Origin: an uncultured Clostridia bacterium
GTDB taxonomy: Bacteria > Bacillota > Clostridia > Oscillospirales > Oscillospiraceae
DNA: 64,000 nt
Direction of reading: 5' to 3'
NCBI GenBank assembly: GCA_947307255.1
Contig: CAMZIO010000002.1
Span: 1-64,000, forward strand
The notes under the pieces are model-generated. The model did not search any database. It saw only the letters and a program-made list of their open reading frames with translations, and was not told where the DNA came from. Below are positions 26,934 to 36,438 of this stretch, in pieces; within the stretch, counting starts at the first letter, position 1, and every line of letters starts with the position of its first letter. Made by a program: the position numbers and the translations under genes.

Positions 26934-27892
26934 GGATCGCCTTTATGGGTACGCCGGCGTTTGCGGTTGCATCGCTCAAACGCCTGGTGGAGGACGGTCA
27001 TGAGATTTGCGGCGTGTTTACCCAACCGGATAAGCCAAAAAACCGCGGGATGCAGCTCGTCTTCCCACCGGTGAAGGAATACGCCCTCTCCCAGGGACTG
27101 CCGGTTTTTCAGCCGGACAGCATGAAGGAGGAATCCGCGATTGCGCTGCTGCGCAGCCTTGCGCCGGAGCTCTCCGTCGTCGCTGCCTACGGGCAGATTT
27201 TGCCGGAGGCAGCGCTGCAGGCGCCGACGCTGGGCAGCATCAACGTGCACGCCTCGCTGCTGCCGCGCTATCGCGGCGCGGCGCCGATCAACTGGGCTAT
27301 TCTTAACGGCGAGACGCAAACCGGCGTAACGATCATGTATATGGCAAAAAAACTGGACGCCGGGGACATCATCACCATGCGCAAAACGCCGATTGATCCC
27401 GAAGAGGATGCGCAGATGCTGTTTGAGCGGCTCTCCGTGCTGGGGGCGCAGCTTCTCTCTGAGACGATTCCACTCCTCCGGACTGGCACGGCAACGCGAA
27501 CGCCGCAGGACGAGGCACTGTCCTCGTATGCGCCTATGCTCTCGCGCGCCATCTCTCCGATCGACTGGAACCGGCCCAGCCGGGCAATCCTCGATCAGAT
27601 CCGGGGTCTGATTCCCTGGCCGGTTGCGTCAACGACGCTGGCGGGGAAGACGCTCAAGCTCTATCAGGCGCAGCCGGGTGCAGCGACCAATGAAGCGCCC
27701 GGTACGATGCGCGCCGTCAAGGGCGGCATCGAAGCCGCCTGCGGCGACGGTAAGACGGTTCTCATCACACTGCTGCAGGCGGAAGGTGGAAAATGCATGA
27801 GCGCGAGCGCCTATCTCAACGGTCGACGGATTGCTCCCGGCAGCTATCTGACGGAACCAGCGCAGGAACGGAAGGGAGATTCGAATGTATAA
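26930..27892 (+). CDS. fmt: Methionyl-tRNA formyltransferase
   Basis: MRIAFMGTPAFA, INVHASLLPRYRGAAPINWAI. Confidence 0.97.
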   Translation: MRIAFMGTPAFAVASLKRLVEDGHEICGVFTQPDKPKNRGMQLVFPPVKEYALSQGLPVFQPDSMKEESAIALLRSLAPELSVVAAYGQILPEAALQAPTLGSINVHASLLPRYRGAAPINWAILNGETQTGVTIMYMAKKLDAGDIITMRKTPIDPEEDAQMLFERLSVLGAQLLSETIPLLRTGTATRTPQDEALSSYAPMLSRAISPIDWNRPSRAILDQIRGLIPWPVASTTLAGKTLKLYQAQPGAATNEAPGTMRAVKGGIEAACGDGKTVLITLLQAEGGKCMSASAYLNGRRIAPGSYLTEPAQERKGDSNV

Positions 27893-28619
27893 TACGTACT
27901 ACGGAAACTACGCCGGCTTTTTGGCAAACAATCTCTATTTTGTGCTGTTGATTCCCGTGATGCTGCTCTCGCTCTGGGCACAGTTTAAGGTCAGCGGCAG
28001 CTTCCGCCGTTTCAGCGAGGTTCCCAATTCCCGGCGCATGACCGGTTATCAGGCGGCGCGTCTGGTGCTGCAGGCGCACGGCGTGCAGGGCGTGGAGATC
28101 AGTTCCTGTGCCGGCACGCTGACCGACCACTACGATCCGCGCGACAACACGATCTATCTGTCCGAACCGGTGTATAACGCCGCCACGGTCGCTGCGATCG
28201 GCGTCGCAGCACACGAGGCAGGGCACGCCGTGCAGTACGCTGAGGGATACAGTCCCATCAAGCTGCGCAACGCCATCATTCCGATGACGCGCATCGGCTC
28301 GCAGTTTTCCATGATTCTGCTGCTGATCGGCATCCTTCTTTACAGCCAGCAGATGTTTCTGCTGGGTATCGTTCTCTTTTCGTTTACGACGCTCTTTCAG
28401 CTCATCACCTTGCCGGTGGAGTTTAACGCCTCCGCCCGTGCGGTAGAGACGCTGGACGGCTCCGGGCTTCTGGAAGAGGAAGAGCTTTTCGGTGTGCGCA
28501 AGGTGCTGAGCGCGGCGGCGCTGACGTATGTGGCGGCGCTGCTGATGTCGGTTCTGCAGTTGCTGCGCTACGTTTCGATCTTTATGAGCCGAAGCGGTCG
28601 GCGCGGAGGACGCAGATGA
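27885..28619 (+). CDS. Zinc metallopeptidase (YugP-like)
   Basis: AAHEAGHAVQYAEGY (HExxH), membrane spans. Confidence 0.9.
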   Translation: MYNTYYGNYAGFLANNLYFVLLIPVMLLSLWAQFKVSGSFRRFSEVPNSRRMTGYQAARLVLQAHGVQGVEISSCAGTLTDHYDPRDNTIYLSEPVYNAATVAAIGVAAHEAGHAVQYAEGYSPIKLRNAIIPMTRIGSQFSMILLLIGILLYSQQMFLLGIVLFSFTTLFQLITLPVEFNASARAVETLDGSGLLEEEELFGVRKVLSAAALTYVAALLMSVLQLLRYVSIFMSRSGRRGGRR

Positions 28620-29950
28620 CGCGCACCGCTGCACGCGATATCGCGCTGCAGGTTCTCACCGCCTGCCGGGTAAACCACGCCTGGGCGGACGCAGCGCTCA
28701 AGGCACGGCTTGGTACGGCGGAGCTTTGTCCGGCGGATGCGGCGTTGTGCAGCCGCATCGTATACGGCGTGTTGCAAAACCGCCTGCTGCTCGATTACGA
28801 TCTTGCCGCGTTCTGCACGCAAAAGCTGGAAAAGCTGCAGCCGCCGCTGCAGGATATCCTGCGCATCGGCGCGTATCAGATATTGTTTTTAGACAAGGTG
28901 CCGGTCAGCGCGGCGGTCAACGAATCGGTGGAGCTCGCCAAGCGCAACGGCCGCGCCGGTGCAGCCGGACTGGTCAACGCAGTACTGCGAAGGCTTGCGC
29001 AGTCCCACTGCGCGCTGCCGCCGCTGCCGCAGGAGCCTCTCGCGCGTCTGAGCATCTTGTACAGCCATCCCAAATGGCTGGTGGAGCGTATGGTCGCCCT
29101 GTTGGGAGCGACGGAAGCGGAGCAATATCTGCAAAGAAATAACGCCGCCGCACCCTTGACGGTGCAGGTCAACCCGCTGCGCACGGACAAGACCGCGCTG
29201 ATTGGGGAGCTTGTACGCTGCGGCGTGCAGGTGCAGGAGCATTCCTGGATCCCGGACTGTCTGAATCTCGGCGCTACCGGCGATCTGAATGCCCTGCCGG
29301 CGTTTTGCAGCGGGGAATTCCTGGTGCAGGACGGGGCGGCGCATCTTGCCGCGCTCGCCGCCGGCGTGCGGTCGGGGCAGCGTGTGCTGGACGTGTGCGC
29401 GGCGCCGGGCGGGAAATCCTTCGCCATCGCGCTTGCCATGGCGGATCGCGGGGAGGTCCTCTCCTGCGACCTGCATGAGAATAAACTAAAACGCATCCGC
29501 GAAGGCGCGCGGCGTTTGGGGCTCACCTGCATCCGGACGATTGCGGCGGACGCCCGGGTATTTCGTCCGGAATGGGCGGCGGCATTTGACACGGTGGTGT
29601 GCGACGTGCCGTGCTCCGGACTCGGTATCATCCGCAAAAAGCCGGACGTCCGGTATAAGGATCCGCAGGAGCTTACCGCGCTGCCGGCGATTCAGCGCGC
29701 AATTCTGGATAACAGCGCACGCTACGTGGGGCCCGGCGGCACGCTGCTCTATTCCACCTGCACGGTACTGCCGGAGGAAAACGAGCAGGTGATACAGAGT
29801 TTTTTGTCTGCACATCCCGATTTTTCCTATGATTCGTTTGCGCTTCCGGCGCCCGTCAGCACGGTAAACGGGCAGATAACGCTCTGGCCGCAGCGACACG
29901 ATACGGACGGGTTCTATATCTGCCGCATGACAAGGAGAACGCATGACTGA
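28616..29950 (+). CDS. rsmB: 16S rRNA (cytosine-5) methyltransferase
   Basis: VCAAPGGKSFAIA, CDVPCSGLGIIRKKPDVRYK, YSTCTVLPEENE. Confidence 0.95.
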   Translation: MTRTAARDIALQVLTACRVNHAWADAALKARLGTAELCPADAALCSRIVYGVLQNRLLLDYDLAAFCTQKLEKLQPPLQDILRIGAYQILFLDKVPVSAAVNESVELAKRNGRAGAAGLVNAVLRRLAQSHCALPPLPQEPLARLSILYSHPKWLVERMVALLGATEAEQYLQRNNAAAPLTVQVNPLRTDKTALIGELVRCGVQVQEHSWIPDCLNLGATGDLNALPAFCSGEFLVQDGAAHLAALAAGVRSGQRVLDVCAAPGGKSFAIALAMADRGEVLSCDLHENKLKRIREGARRLGLTCIRTIAADARVFRPEWAAAFDTVVCDVPCSGLGIIRKKPDVRYKDPQELTALPAIQRAILDNSARYVGPGGTLLYSTCTVLPEENEQVIQSFLSAHPDFSYDSFALPAPVSTVNGQITLWPQRHDTDGFYICRMTRRTHD

Positions 29951-30980
29951 TATCAAAAGCATGACGCAGGAGGAGATCGTTGACGCGGTCAAGGCGCTGG
30001 GCGAGCCAGCCTATCGCGGAAAGCAGATCTTTTCCTGGCTGCACCGCGGCGCAAGGACATTTGAAGAGATGAGCAATCTCTCAAAGCCGCTGCGCACCGC
30101 GCTTGCAAAGGAATATTACATTACAGTGCCGCGCGTTGCGCGCAAACAGGTTTCTCAACGGGACGGCACGGTCAAGTACCTCTGGGAGCTTAATGACGGC
30201 AACTGCATTGAGACCGTTCTGATGTCCTATCACCACGGAAATACGGTTTGTATCTCCTCGCAGGTGGGCTGCCGAATGGGATGCAGATTCTGCGCCTCGA
30301 CCGTTGCGGGCAAGGTGCGCGATCTGCGGGCGTCGGAAATGCTCGATCAGGTGCTTTTCACCCAGCTCGATTCCGGGCGCGAGATCTCCAATATCGTGCT
30401 GATGGGAATTGGCGAGCCGCTGGATAACCGGGAGAACGTCCTGCGCTTTTTGACGCTGGTGAACCATCCGGACGGACTGAACATCGGGATGCGCCACGTT
30501 TCACTTTCCACCTGCGGCGTGGTACCGGGGATCGACGCGCTTGCTGAGTTGGGGCTGCAGCTGACGCTCTCCGTTTCGCTGCACGCGCCGGACAGCGAGA
30601 CGCGCAGCCGCATCATGCCGGTAAACAATGCCTACGACGTGGAGGAGCTGTTTGCCGCCTGCCATCGCTATTTTCAGAAGACGGGGCGGCGCATCTCCTT
30701 CGAATACGCCATGATCGACGGCGTCAACGATCACGAGTGGCAGGCGGATCTTCTGGCAAAGAAAATCCACGGTATGCCGGGACACGTGAATCTGATCCCG
30801 CTCAACGACGTGGTGGAGAGCGAATTGAAACCGAGCAGGCGCACCGCGTTATTCCAGCAGCGGCTGGAATCCCACGGCGTTACGGCCACGGTGCGGCGCA
30901 GCCTCGGCGGCGATATTGACGCATCCTGCGGCCAGCTGCGCCGCAAGGAACTGGAGCAAAGGGGGAGGAGAGGCGTATGA
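29943..30980 (+). CDS. rlmN: 23S rRNA (adenine2503-C2) methyltransferase
   Basis: CISSQVGCRMGCRFCAST radical SAM cluster, GIGEPLDN. Confidence 0.97.
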   Translation: MTDIKSMTQEEIVDAVKALGEPAYRGKQIFSWLHRGARTFEEMSNLSKPLRTALAKEYYITVPRVARKQVSQRDGTVKYLWELNDGNCIETVLMSYHHGNTVCISSQVGCRMGCRFCASTVAGKVRDLRASEMLDQVLFTQLDSGREISNIVLMGIGEPLDNRENVLRFLTLVNHPDGLNIGMRHVSLSTCGVVPGIDALAELGLQLTLSVSLHAPDSETRSRIMPVNNAYDVEELFAACHRYFQKTGRRISFEYAMIDGVNDHEWQADLLAKKIHGMPGHVNLIPLNDVVESELKPSRRTALFQQRLESHGVTATVRRSLGGDIDASCGQLRRKELEQRGRRGV

Positions 30981-31714
30981 GAGCCTGGGGAATCACAGAT
31001 ATCGGGCTGCAGCGCAGCGAGAATCAGGACACTTACGCCATCGACCAGCGCCCGGACGGCACTTGCACGGCCGCCGTTGTATGCGACGGCATGGGCGGCG
31101 TAAACGGCGGAAGGCTGGCAAGCTCGATTGCCGTTGATACGTATATTACCCACACCCGCGCGCTGCTGCATGAGAATATGAGCGTTGCGCAGATGCGTGA
31201 GATGCAGTCGTTCTGCGTTTCGCAGGCGAACGCCGCCGTGTATGATTACGCCAGGGAAGACGCCGCCTGCCACGGCATGGGGACTACGTTGGTCTCTGCG
31301 CTGACGTTCGACGGGGGTGCCGTCGTCTGCAACGTGGGAGACAGCCGCGCCTATCACATCGGGGCTCATGGGATTACGCGGATCACCCGCGATCATTCCG
31401 TGGTGGAAAACCTGGTGCGCAACGGCGAGCTGACGCCGGAGCAGGCTCGCAACCACCCAAACCGCAATCTGATTACGCGCGCACTGGGTCCGGAGCGCTC
31501 CATCTGCTGCGATCTCTACGATGTTGTCATGCAGGAGGGGGACAGCCTGCTGCTCTGCTCGGACGGGCTGGTAATCACCGTACCCGACGAGGAAATTCTG
31601 GAGATCGTTCAAGGGGAAGCGGACGCACAGCAGTGCCTTTCGCATCTGCTGGCGCGCTCCAGGGAAAACGGCGCGCCGGATAACGTAACGGCGGTGCTGA
31701 TTCAAAACTGCTGA
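30977..31714 (+). CDS. PP2C-family Ser/Thr phosphatase
   Basis: CDGMGGVNGG, GDSRAY, CSDGL. Confidence 0.95.
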   Translation: MRAWGITDIGLQRSENQDTYAIDQRPDGTCTAAVVCDGMGGVNGGRLASSIAVDTYITHTRALLHENMSVAQMREMQSFCVSQANAAVYDYAREDAACHGMGTTLVSALTFDGGAVVCNVGDSRAYHIGAHGITRITRDHSVVENLVRNGELTPEQARNHPNRNLITRALGPERSICCDLYDVVMQEGDSLLLCSDGLVITVPDEEILEIVQGEADAQQCLSHLLARSRENGAPDNVTAVLIQNC

Positions 31715-31728
31715 GGAGGTGAGACGGC

Positions 31729-33531
31729 ATGGATAATATGATCGGCAAGATGCTCGACAACCGCTACGAGCTGCTGGAAGTGATTGGCAACGGCGGTATG
31801 GCGATGGTCTATAAGGCGAAGTGCCACCGTCTCAATCGCCTGGTGGCTGTTAAGATCCTAAAGAGCGATTTGGCGGAGGATGCGGATTTTCGCCGGCGTT
31901 TCCGTGATGAATCACAGGCCGTTGCGATGCTCTCTCACCCAAATATCGTGTCGGTTTACGACGTCTCGCGCGGCGAGATTGAGTATATCGTCATGGAGCT
32001 GATCGACGGCATCACGCTCAAGCAGTATATGGAACGGCGCGGCCAGCTCAACTGGCGCGAAGCGCTGCATTTCATAACGCAGATCATGAAGGGGCTCAGC
32101 CATGCCCACAGCCGCGGCATCATTCACCGCGATATCAAGCCGCAAAATATCATGGTGCTGCGGGACGGCAGCGTTAAGGTGGCAGATTTCGGCATTGCCT
32201 GCCTGTCCAATTCTGCGCAGACGATGACCCAGCAGGCGCTCGGCTCGGTGCACTACATCTCGCCGGAGCAGGCAAAGGGCGAGCGCACCGATGCAAGATC
32301 CGATATCTATTCCGCCGGCGTGGTGCTCTACGAGATGCTTTGCAACCGTCTGCCCTTTGAGGGCGATTCCGCGGTGTCCGTCGCCATTCAGCATCTAAGC
32401 TCTGTTGCGCTTTCGCCGCGGGAGATCAATCCCGAGGTGCCGAAAGCTCTGGAGCTGATCTGCATGAAAGCAATGGCAAACGACATTGAAAAGCGTTATC
32501 CGTCGGCGGAGGCGATGCTTGCCGACCTGGAAGAGTTTCGCAAGAACCCCGATACAGATCTGCACTTTACGATCAAAAGCCTTCAAACCCCGCCCAGCGA
32601 GGACGCCACACAACCCTTGCCGAACGTGCAGGACGTGTCGGCGCATCGCACGGAGCCAGTGCGCAAGAAGGACGAGAGGGAAAGGCCGGCCATTCCGAAG
32701 TGGATGGTCTATACCGGTATTGTGTTGGCCGGCCTGGCGGTGATTATCGCGCTGTTTCAGATGATTTTGAGCAGCTTTTCCAACGATCCACAGCCTACGG
32801 AGTTTGAGGTGCCGTCGCTTTTGGGTATGACGATTGAAGAAGCGCGCGCCGACGCCCGCGTGGATGGGATCTTTACCATCGAGATGATTGGCCAGCGTGC
32901 GGACAGTGAATTCGCCGCCGGCGAGATTGTTGAGCAGTCTCCCAACGCAAAAAGCATGGTCAAGGCGAATCGAGTGATCTCCGTGTTTATCAGCACGGGC
33001 GTAAAGACCGACGTGATGCCAATGCTGACCGGACAGGAATACCGCACCGGTGTGATCCAGTTGAAGAACATGGACATGGATCTCAACATCCAGCGCACGG
33101 AGCAGTTTTCCGATAGCGTCGCATCGGGCTGCATTATTGAAACGATCCCAGCCTCCGGCGGCACGCTGAAGGCCGGGGATGACGTGGTCCTCGTTGTCAG
33201 CAAGGGCAGCGATACCAAGCCGATCCCCGTGCCGACCTTTACCAATATTGACATCGAAACGGTGCGCCAGCAATTGAGCGATCTGAATCTGACGATCGGG
33301 CAGGTTACGCACGCCAACAGTGAAACCGTGCCGAAGGATTGCATTATCCAACAGAGCCTTGCGCCCAAGACGGAGGTAGCGCCCGGAACGGTGATCGACT
33401 TCATCGTCAGCGACGGGCCGATCGTTCCGGAGCCGCCGCAGCCCGGCTCGGATACTGAGCCGGTGCAGCCGCCGGATGAAACGCCTGATGATTCCGTTGA
33501 CGAAGGCGGCGAAACGGAGGAGCAGCCGTGA
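31729..33531 (+). CDS. pknB: PASTA-domain Ser/Thr protein kinase
   Basis: HRDIKPQNIM, DFGIA, one TM, three PASTA repeats. Confidence 0.96.
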   Translation: MDNMIGKMLDNRYELLEVIGNGGMAMVYKAKCHRLNRLVAVKILKSDLAEDADFRRRFRDESQAVAMLSHPNIVSVYDVSRGEIEYIVMELIDGITLKQYMERRGQLNWREALHFITQIMKGLSHAHSRGIIHRDIKPQNIMVLRDGSVKVADFGIACLSNSAQTMTQQALGSVHYISPEQAKGERTDARSDIYSAGVVLYEMLCNRLPFEGDSAVSVAIQHLSSVALSPREINPEVPKALELICMKAMANDIEKRYPSAEAMLADLEEFRKNPDTDLHFTIKSLQTPPSEDATQPLPNVQDVSAHRTEPVRKKDERERPAIPKWMVYTGIVLAGLAVIIALFQMILSSFSNDPQPTEFEVPSLLGMTIEEARADARVDGIFTIEMIGQRADSEFAAGEIVEQSPNAKSMVKANRVISVFISTGVKTDVMPMLTGQEYRTGVIQLKNMDMDLNIQRTEQFSDSVASGCIIETIPASGGTLKAGDDVVLVVSKGSDTKPIPVPTFTNIDIETVRQQLSDLNLTIGQVTHANSETVPKDCIIQQSLAPKTEVAPGTVIDFIVSDGPIVPEPPQPGSDTEPVQPPDETPDDSVDEGGETEEQP

Positions 33532-34403
33532 AGGGACGGATTCAAAAAGCACTCAGCGGTTTTTATTACGTCAAAAGCGGGGAAGTGCTTTATACCTGTC
33601 GGGCACGTGGAAAATTCCGCAAATCCGGGATCTCCCCTCTGGTCGGTGATTTTGTGGAATTTCTCCCATTGGACGGCGGAGAGGGAATGATCGAGAAGAT
33701 CGAGCCGAGAAAGAACGCCTTTGACCGTCCGGCCGTTGCGAATATTGATCAACTGGTGATCGTAGTGTCCCAGGCGCTTCCAATCACAGACCCCTATCTG
33801 ATCGACCGCATGACGGCTATCGCAGCGCTGAAAAACTGCGGCGTGCTGATTTGCATCAACAAGTGCGACCTTGATCCGGGGCAGGCGCTGTATGCGTATT
33901 ACACGCAAGCCGGATTTCCAACGCTTTGTGTCAGCGCTGCATCCGGCGAAGGAATGGAAGCGCTTTCCCAGACAATAGCCGGCAAGCTATCTGCCTTTAC
34001 AGGAGATTCCGGTGTTGGAAAGTCCAGCATCCTCAACGCACTTGATTCGAGCTACCATTTAAAGGTGGGCGAGGTCAGCCAGGCGCTGGGGCGCGGACGG
34101 CATACCACGCGCCACGTGGAGCTGTATACGCTCAGCAGTGGTGCGGAGATCATTGATACGCCTGGTTTTTCCTCGTTTGACGCGCAGGGGCTTAGCCTGG
34201 CGCTCAAACGCAAGCTGCCGGAGACGTTTGCCGACTTTGCGCCGTATTTGGGCCAGTGCCGCTTCGTCGGCTGCACACATACGAAGGAAAAGGGATGCGC
34301 CGTGTTGGCGGCGGTGAAGGAAGGCAAGGTGGTCAGGGGCCGCCACGACAGTTACCTGAGGCTTTTCAACCAGCTCAAGGAGCTGGAGGAGTGGAATCAT
34401 TAA
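33528..34403 (+). CDS. rsgA: Ribosome small subunit-dependent GTPase
   Basis: GDSGVGKSSILNAL, GRGRHTTRH, DTPGFSS, zinc-binding C-terminus. Confidence 0.96.
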   Translation: MKGRIQKALSGFYYVKSGEVLYTCRARGKFRKSGISPLVGDFVEFLPLDGGEGMIEKIEPRKNAFDRPAVANIDQLVIVVSQALPITDPYLIDRMTAIAALKNCGVLICINKCDLDPGQALYAYYTQAGFPTLCVSAASGEGMEALSQTIAGKLSAFTGDSGVGKSSILNALDSSYHLKVGEVSQALGRGRHTTRHVELYTLSSGAEIIDTPGFSSFDAQGLSLALKRKLPETFADFAPYLGQCRFVGCTHTKEKGCAVLAAVKEGKVVRGRHDSYLRLFNQLKELEEWNH

Positions 34404-34439
34404 CGGGCAGGGAAACTTTCGTTTCCCTGCCCGTTTTTT
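34403..34439 (+). terminator. Terminator after rsgA
   Basis: acgggcagggaaactttcgtttccctgcccgttttttc. Confidence 0.85.
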
Positions 34440-34511
34440 CTCTGTACGGAACACTGCCGGCACGCCGCGCTTATAATGGGCTGTGAGGAGTACCGACAGG
34501 GGGGAGATTCG

Positions 34512-34664
34512 ATGTACCGAAGCAAATGGCGTCTGGCCGGCTTATGCGCGCTCACGCTGGGACTGGCAATCCTTATCGTTGCGGTGTTTCCCATTGGCGC
34601 GCTGCTGTTTCTCGTCGCTTTTCTTCTCATTTTCTGTGGAATCGGCTGTATCCGCAGGTATTAA
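34512..34664 (+). CDS. Small two-span membrane protein
   Basis: MYRSKWRLAGLCALTLGLAILIVAVFPIGALLFLVAFLLIFCGIGCIRRY after ggggga SD; immediately upstream of spoVM. Confidence 0.6.
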   Translation: MYRSKWRLAGLCALTLGLAILIVAVFPIGALLFLVAFLLIFCGIGCIRRY

Positions 34665-34676
34665 GGAGGTGGGCAT

Positions 34677-34757
34677 TTGAAAATCGTCGTCTGGAAATCA
34701 CCCAAGGTGCTCAGCGCTTTGCTGCGGCGCCTGTTCGGCATCAACGAGCAGGCATAA
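34677..34757 (+). CDS. spoVM: Stage V sporulation protein M (26 aa, TTG start; absent from supplied ORF track)
   Basis: aaggaggtgggcatTTG; (M)KIVVWKSPKVLSALLRRLFGINEQA aligns without gaps to B. subtilis SpoVM MKFYTIKLPKFLGGIVRAMLGSFRKD; downstream of pknB-rsgA as in Bacillus. Confidence 0.85.
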   Translation: MKIVVWKSPKVLSALLRRLFGINEQA

Positions 34758-34812
34758 TAATCGCAGGACGGGCATAGGATATGGCAACACTGTGCCAAAG
34801 GAGAGGACTCAC

Positions 34813-36336
34813 ATGGAAGTGGAACTGCAAAAGGAAAGCTACCCCTGCTATCAAGCCGCGCCGGAGATCGTCGACACACATGAGGAGTCAACGGAGACGA
34901 TCATTCCGGATTACTGCCCGGATATTGCGCGCATTGTCGACGCCAATGCCTGCCTGCTGCTGCACGGAGCGGAACTGCTGAACGGAAAAGCCACCCTTTC
35001 CGGCTCAATTGAGATTACACTGCTGTACATGGCCGACGATGCGCAGGGCTTGCGTAAGATGGACTATTCGATTGCGTTGCAGCATACTGTGGAGCGCGAG
35101 AGCCTGAAGGATTGCAGCAATCTGTCGCTGGAAGGGCACGTCTGCGCGCCAGAGGTGCGCCTGCTCAACCCGCGCAAAATCTTCACGCGCATAGACGTGG
35201 AGATACGCGCGACGCCATACGCTGCGCAGACGCTTTGCGTGTGCAGCGGCGTTGCGCAGCAGTCGGCGTATCACATGGAAACGCTCTGCGAAACCCACGA
35301 GGCCTCGCTGCTGCGCGGCATTCGGGAAAAGGGATTTACCGTTTCAGACGAGATCCCCATTCCCGGCGGCAAGGCGGCAATCCATCAACTGCTGAGCGTT
35401 TCGGCAAAGCCGCGCCTGACAGATTGCAAGGCGGTGGGGAATAAGGTGATGCTCAAAGGCGTTGCCTGCGTCAGTATGCTCTACGCGACGGAGTCCGGCG
35501 CGCCGGAGCATTGTGCTATGGAGATGTCGTTTTCGCAGATCGTGGACGGCCTTGACGCCGCGGACAGCGACGTTTCTGCCGAGGCGCTGCTGCGCACGAC
35601 GGAATTCGAGGCGCATAGCGACGGTGAGGGCCGCACGCTGTCCGTTTCCCTGGCGCTTCATGCTTTTGTCATCCTGCGGCAGAGCGTTTCGCTGCGCTGC
35701 ATTGCCGATCTTTACAGCACATCCCACGAGGTGAACGCCGAAAGCGAGCTGCTGGAGCTGTCGCGCCCGCCGGTATGCTCCGTCCGTCAGCAAAACGTCC
35801 GCGAGCAGATCGACACCAGCGTAGAGATCGGCTCGATCCTCTGCGCCGAGGCATGCCTCGGCAGCCCAAGTCTGACGCGCAGCGGCGATTCGTTCGTTCT
35901 GCGCACCGTTGCAACGATCAAGGTACTCTATCTGGATGAAAACGGCGTGCCGCTGCTGGCCGAACGCCGCAGTGAGATTACCCTGGACAGCGACGCCGAA
36001 GCGGGCGATCCGATCTCCGTCAGCGGCGTCTGTTCGGACGATATAACCACTGGGATCAACGCGCAGGGGATTGAGGTGCGCTTCCCTGTAATCTTCCGGA
36101 TCACCTCTGCGCCGCGTCTGCGCTGCGTGTGGATCACCGCGCTGCAGGCGCAGGAGCGTACCGATAACGGAGAAACGGCGCCCTCGCTGACGCTGCGCGC
36201 GCTGCAGCCGGATCAAACGCTGTGGGACCTCGCCAAGCAGTGCCGTACGACGGTGGAGGAGATCGTTTCCGCCAACGAGCTAGGCGAAAAAACCGCCGCG
36301 GTCGGCGAATTGCTGCTGATTCCGAGAAAACGCTGA
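34813..36336 (+). CDS. DUF3794 (SPOCS)/LysM domain protein, likely spore-associated
   Basis: Repeated SPOCS-like regions and C-terminal LysM (TLWDLAKQCRTTVEEIVSANEL). Confidence 0.85.
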   Translation: MEVELQKESYPCYQAAPEIVDTHEESTETIIPDYCPDIARIVDANACLLLHGAELLNGKATLSGSIEITLLYMADDAQGLRKMDYSIALQHTVERESLKDCSNLSLEGHVCAPEVRLLNPRKIFTRIDVEIRATPYAAQTLCVCSGVAQQSAYHMETLCETHEASLLRGIREKGFTVSDEIPIPGGKAAIHQLLSVSAKPRLTDCKAVGNKVMLKGVACVSMLYATESGAPEHCAMEMSFSQIVDGLDAADSDVSAEALLRTTEFEAHSDGEGRTLSVSLALHAFVILRQSVSLRCIADLYSTSHEVNAESELLELSRPPVCSVRQQNVREQIDTSVEIGSILCAEACLGSPSLTRSGDSFVLRTVATIKVLYLDENGVPLLAERRSEITLDSDAEAGDPISVSGVCSDDITTGINAQGIEVRFPVIFRITSAPRLRCVWITALQAQERTDNGETAPSLTLRALQPDQTLWDLAKQCRTTVEEIVSANELGEKTAAVGELLLIPRKR

Positions 36337-36370
36337 AAAAGGAGCCGATAAATTCGGCTCCTTTTTCAGC
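36332..36370. terminator. Hairpin terminator after DUF3794 gene
   Basis: ctgaaaaaggagccgataaattcggctcctttttcag. Confidence 0.8.
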
Positions 36371-36438
36371 TTGTCATATTCCGTGTCGCTTTCACATATG
36401 AATAGAGCAAGTACGGTGAGGATTCGGAGGAAAATGGA

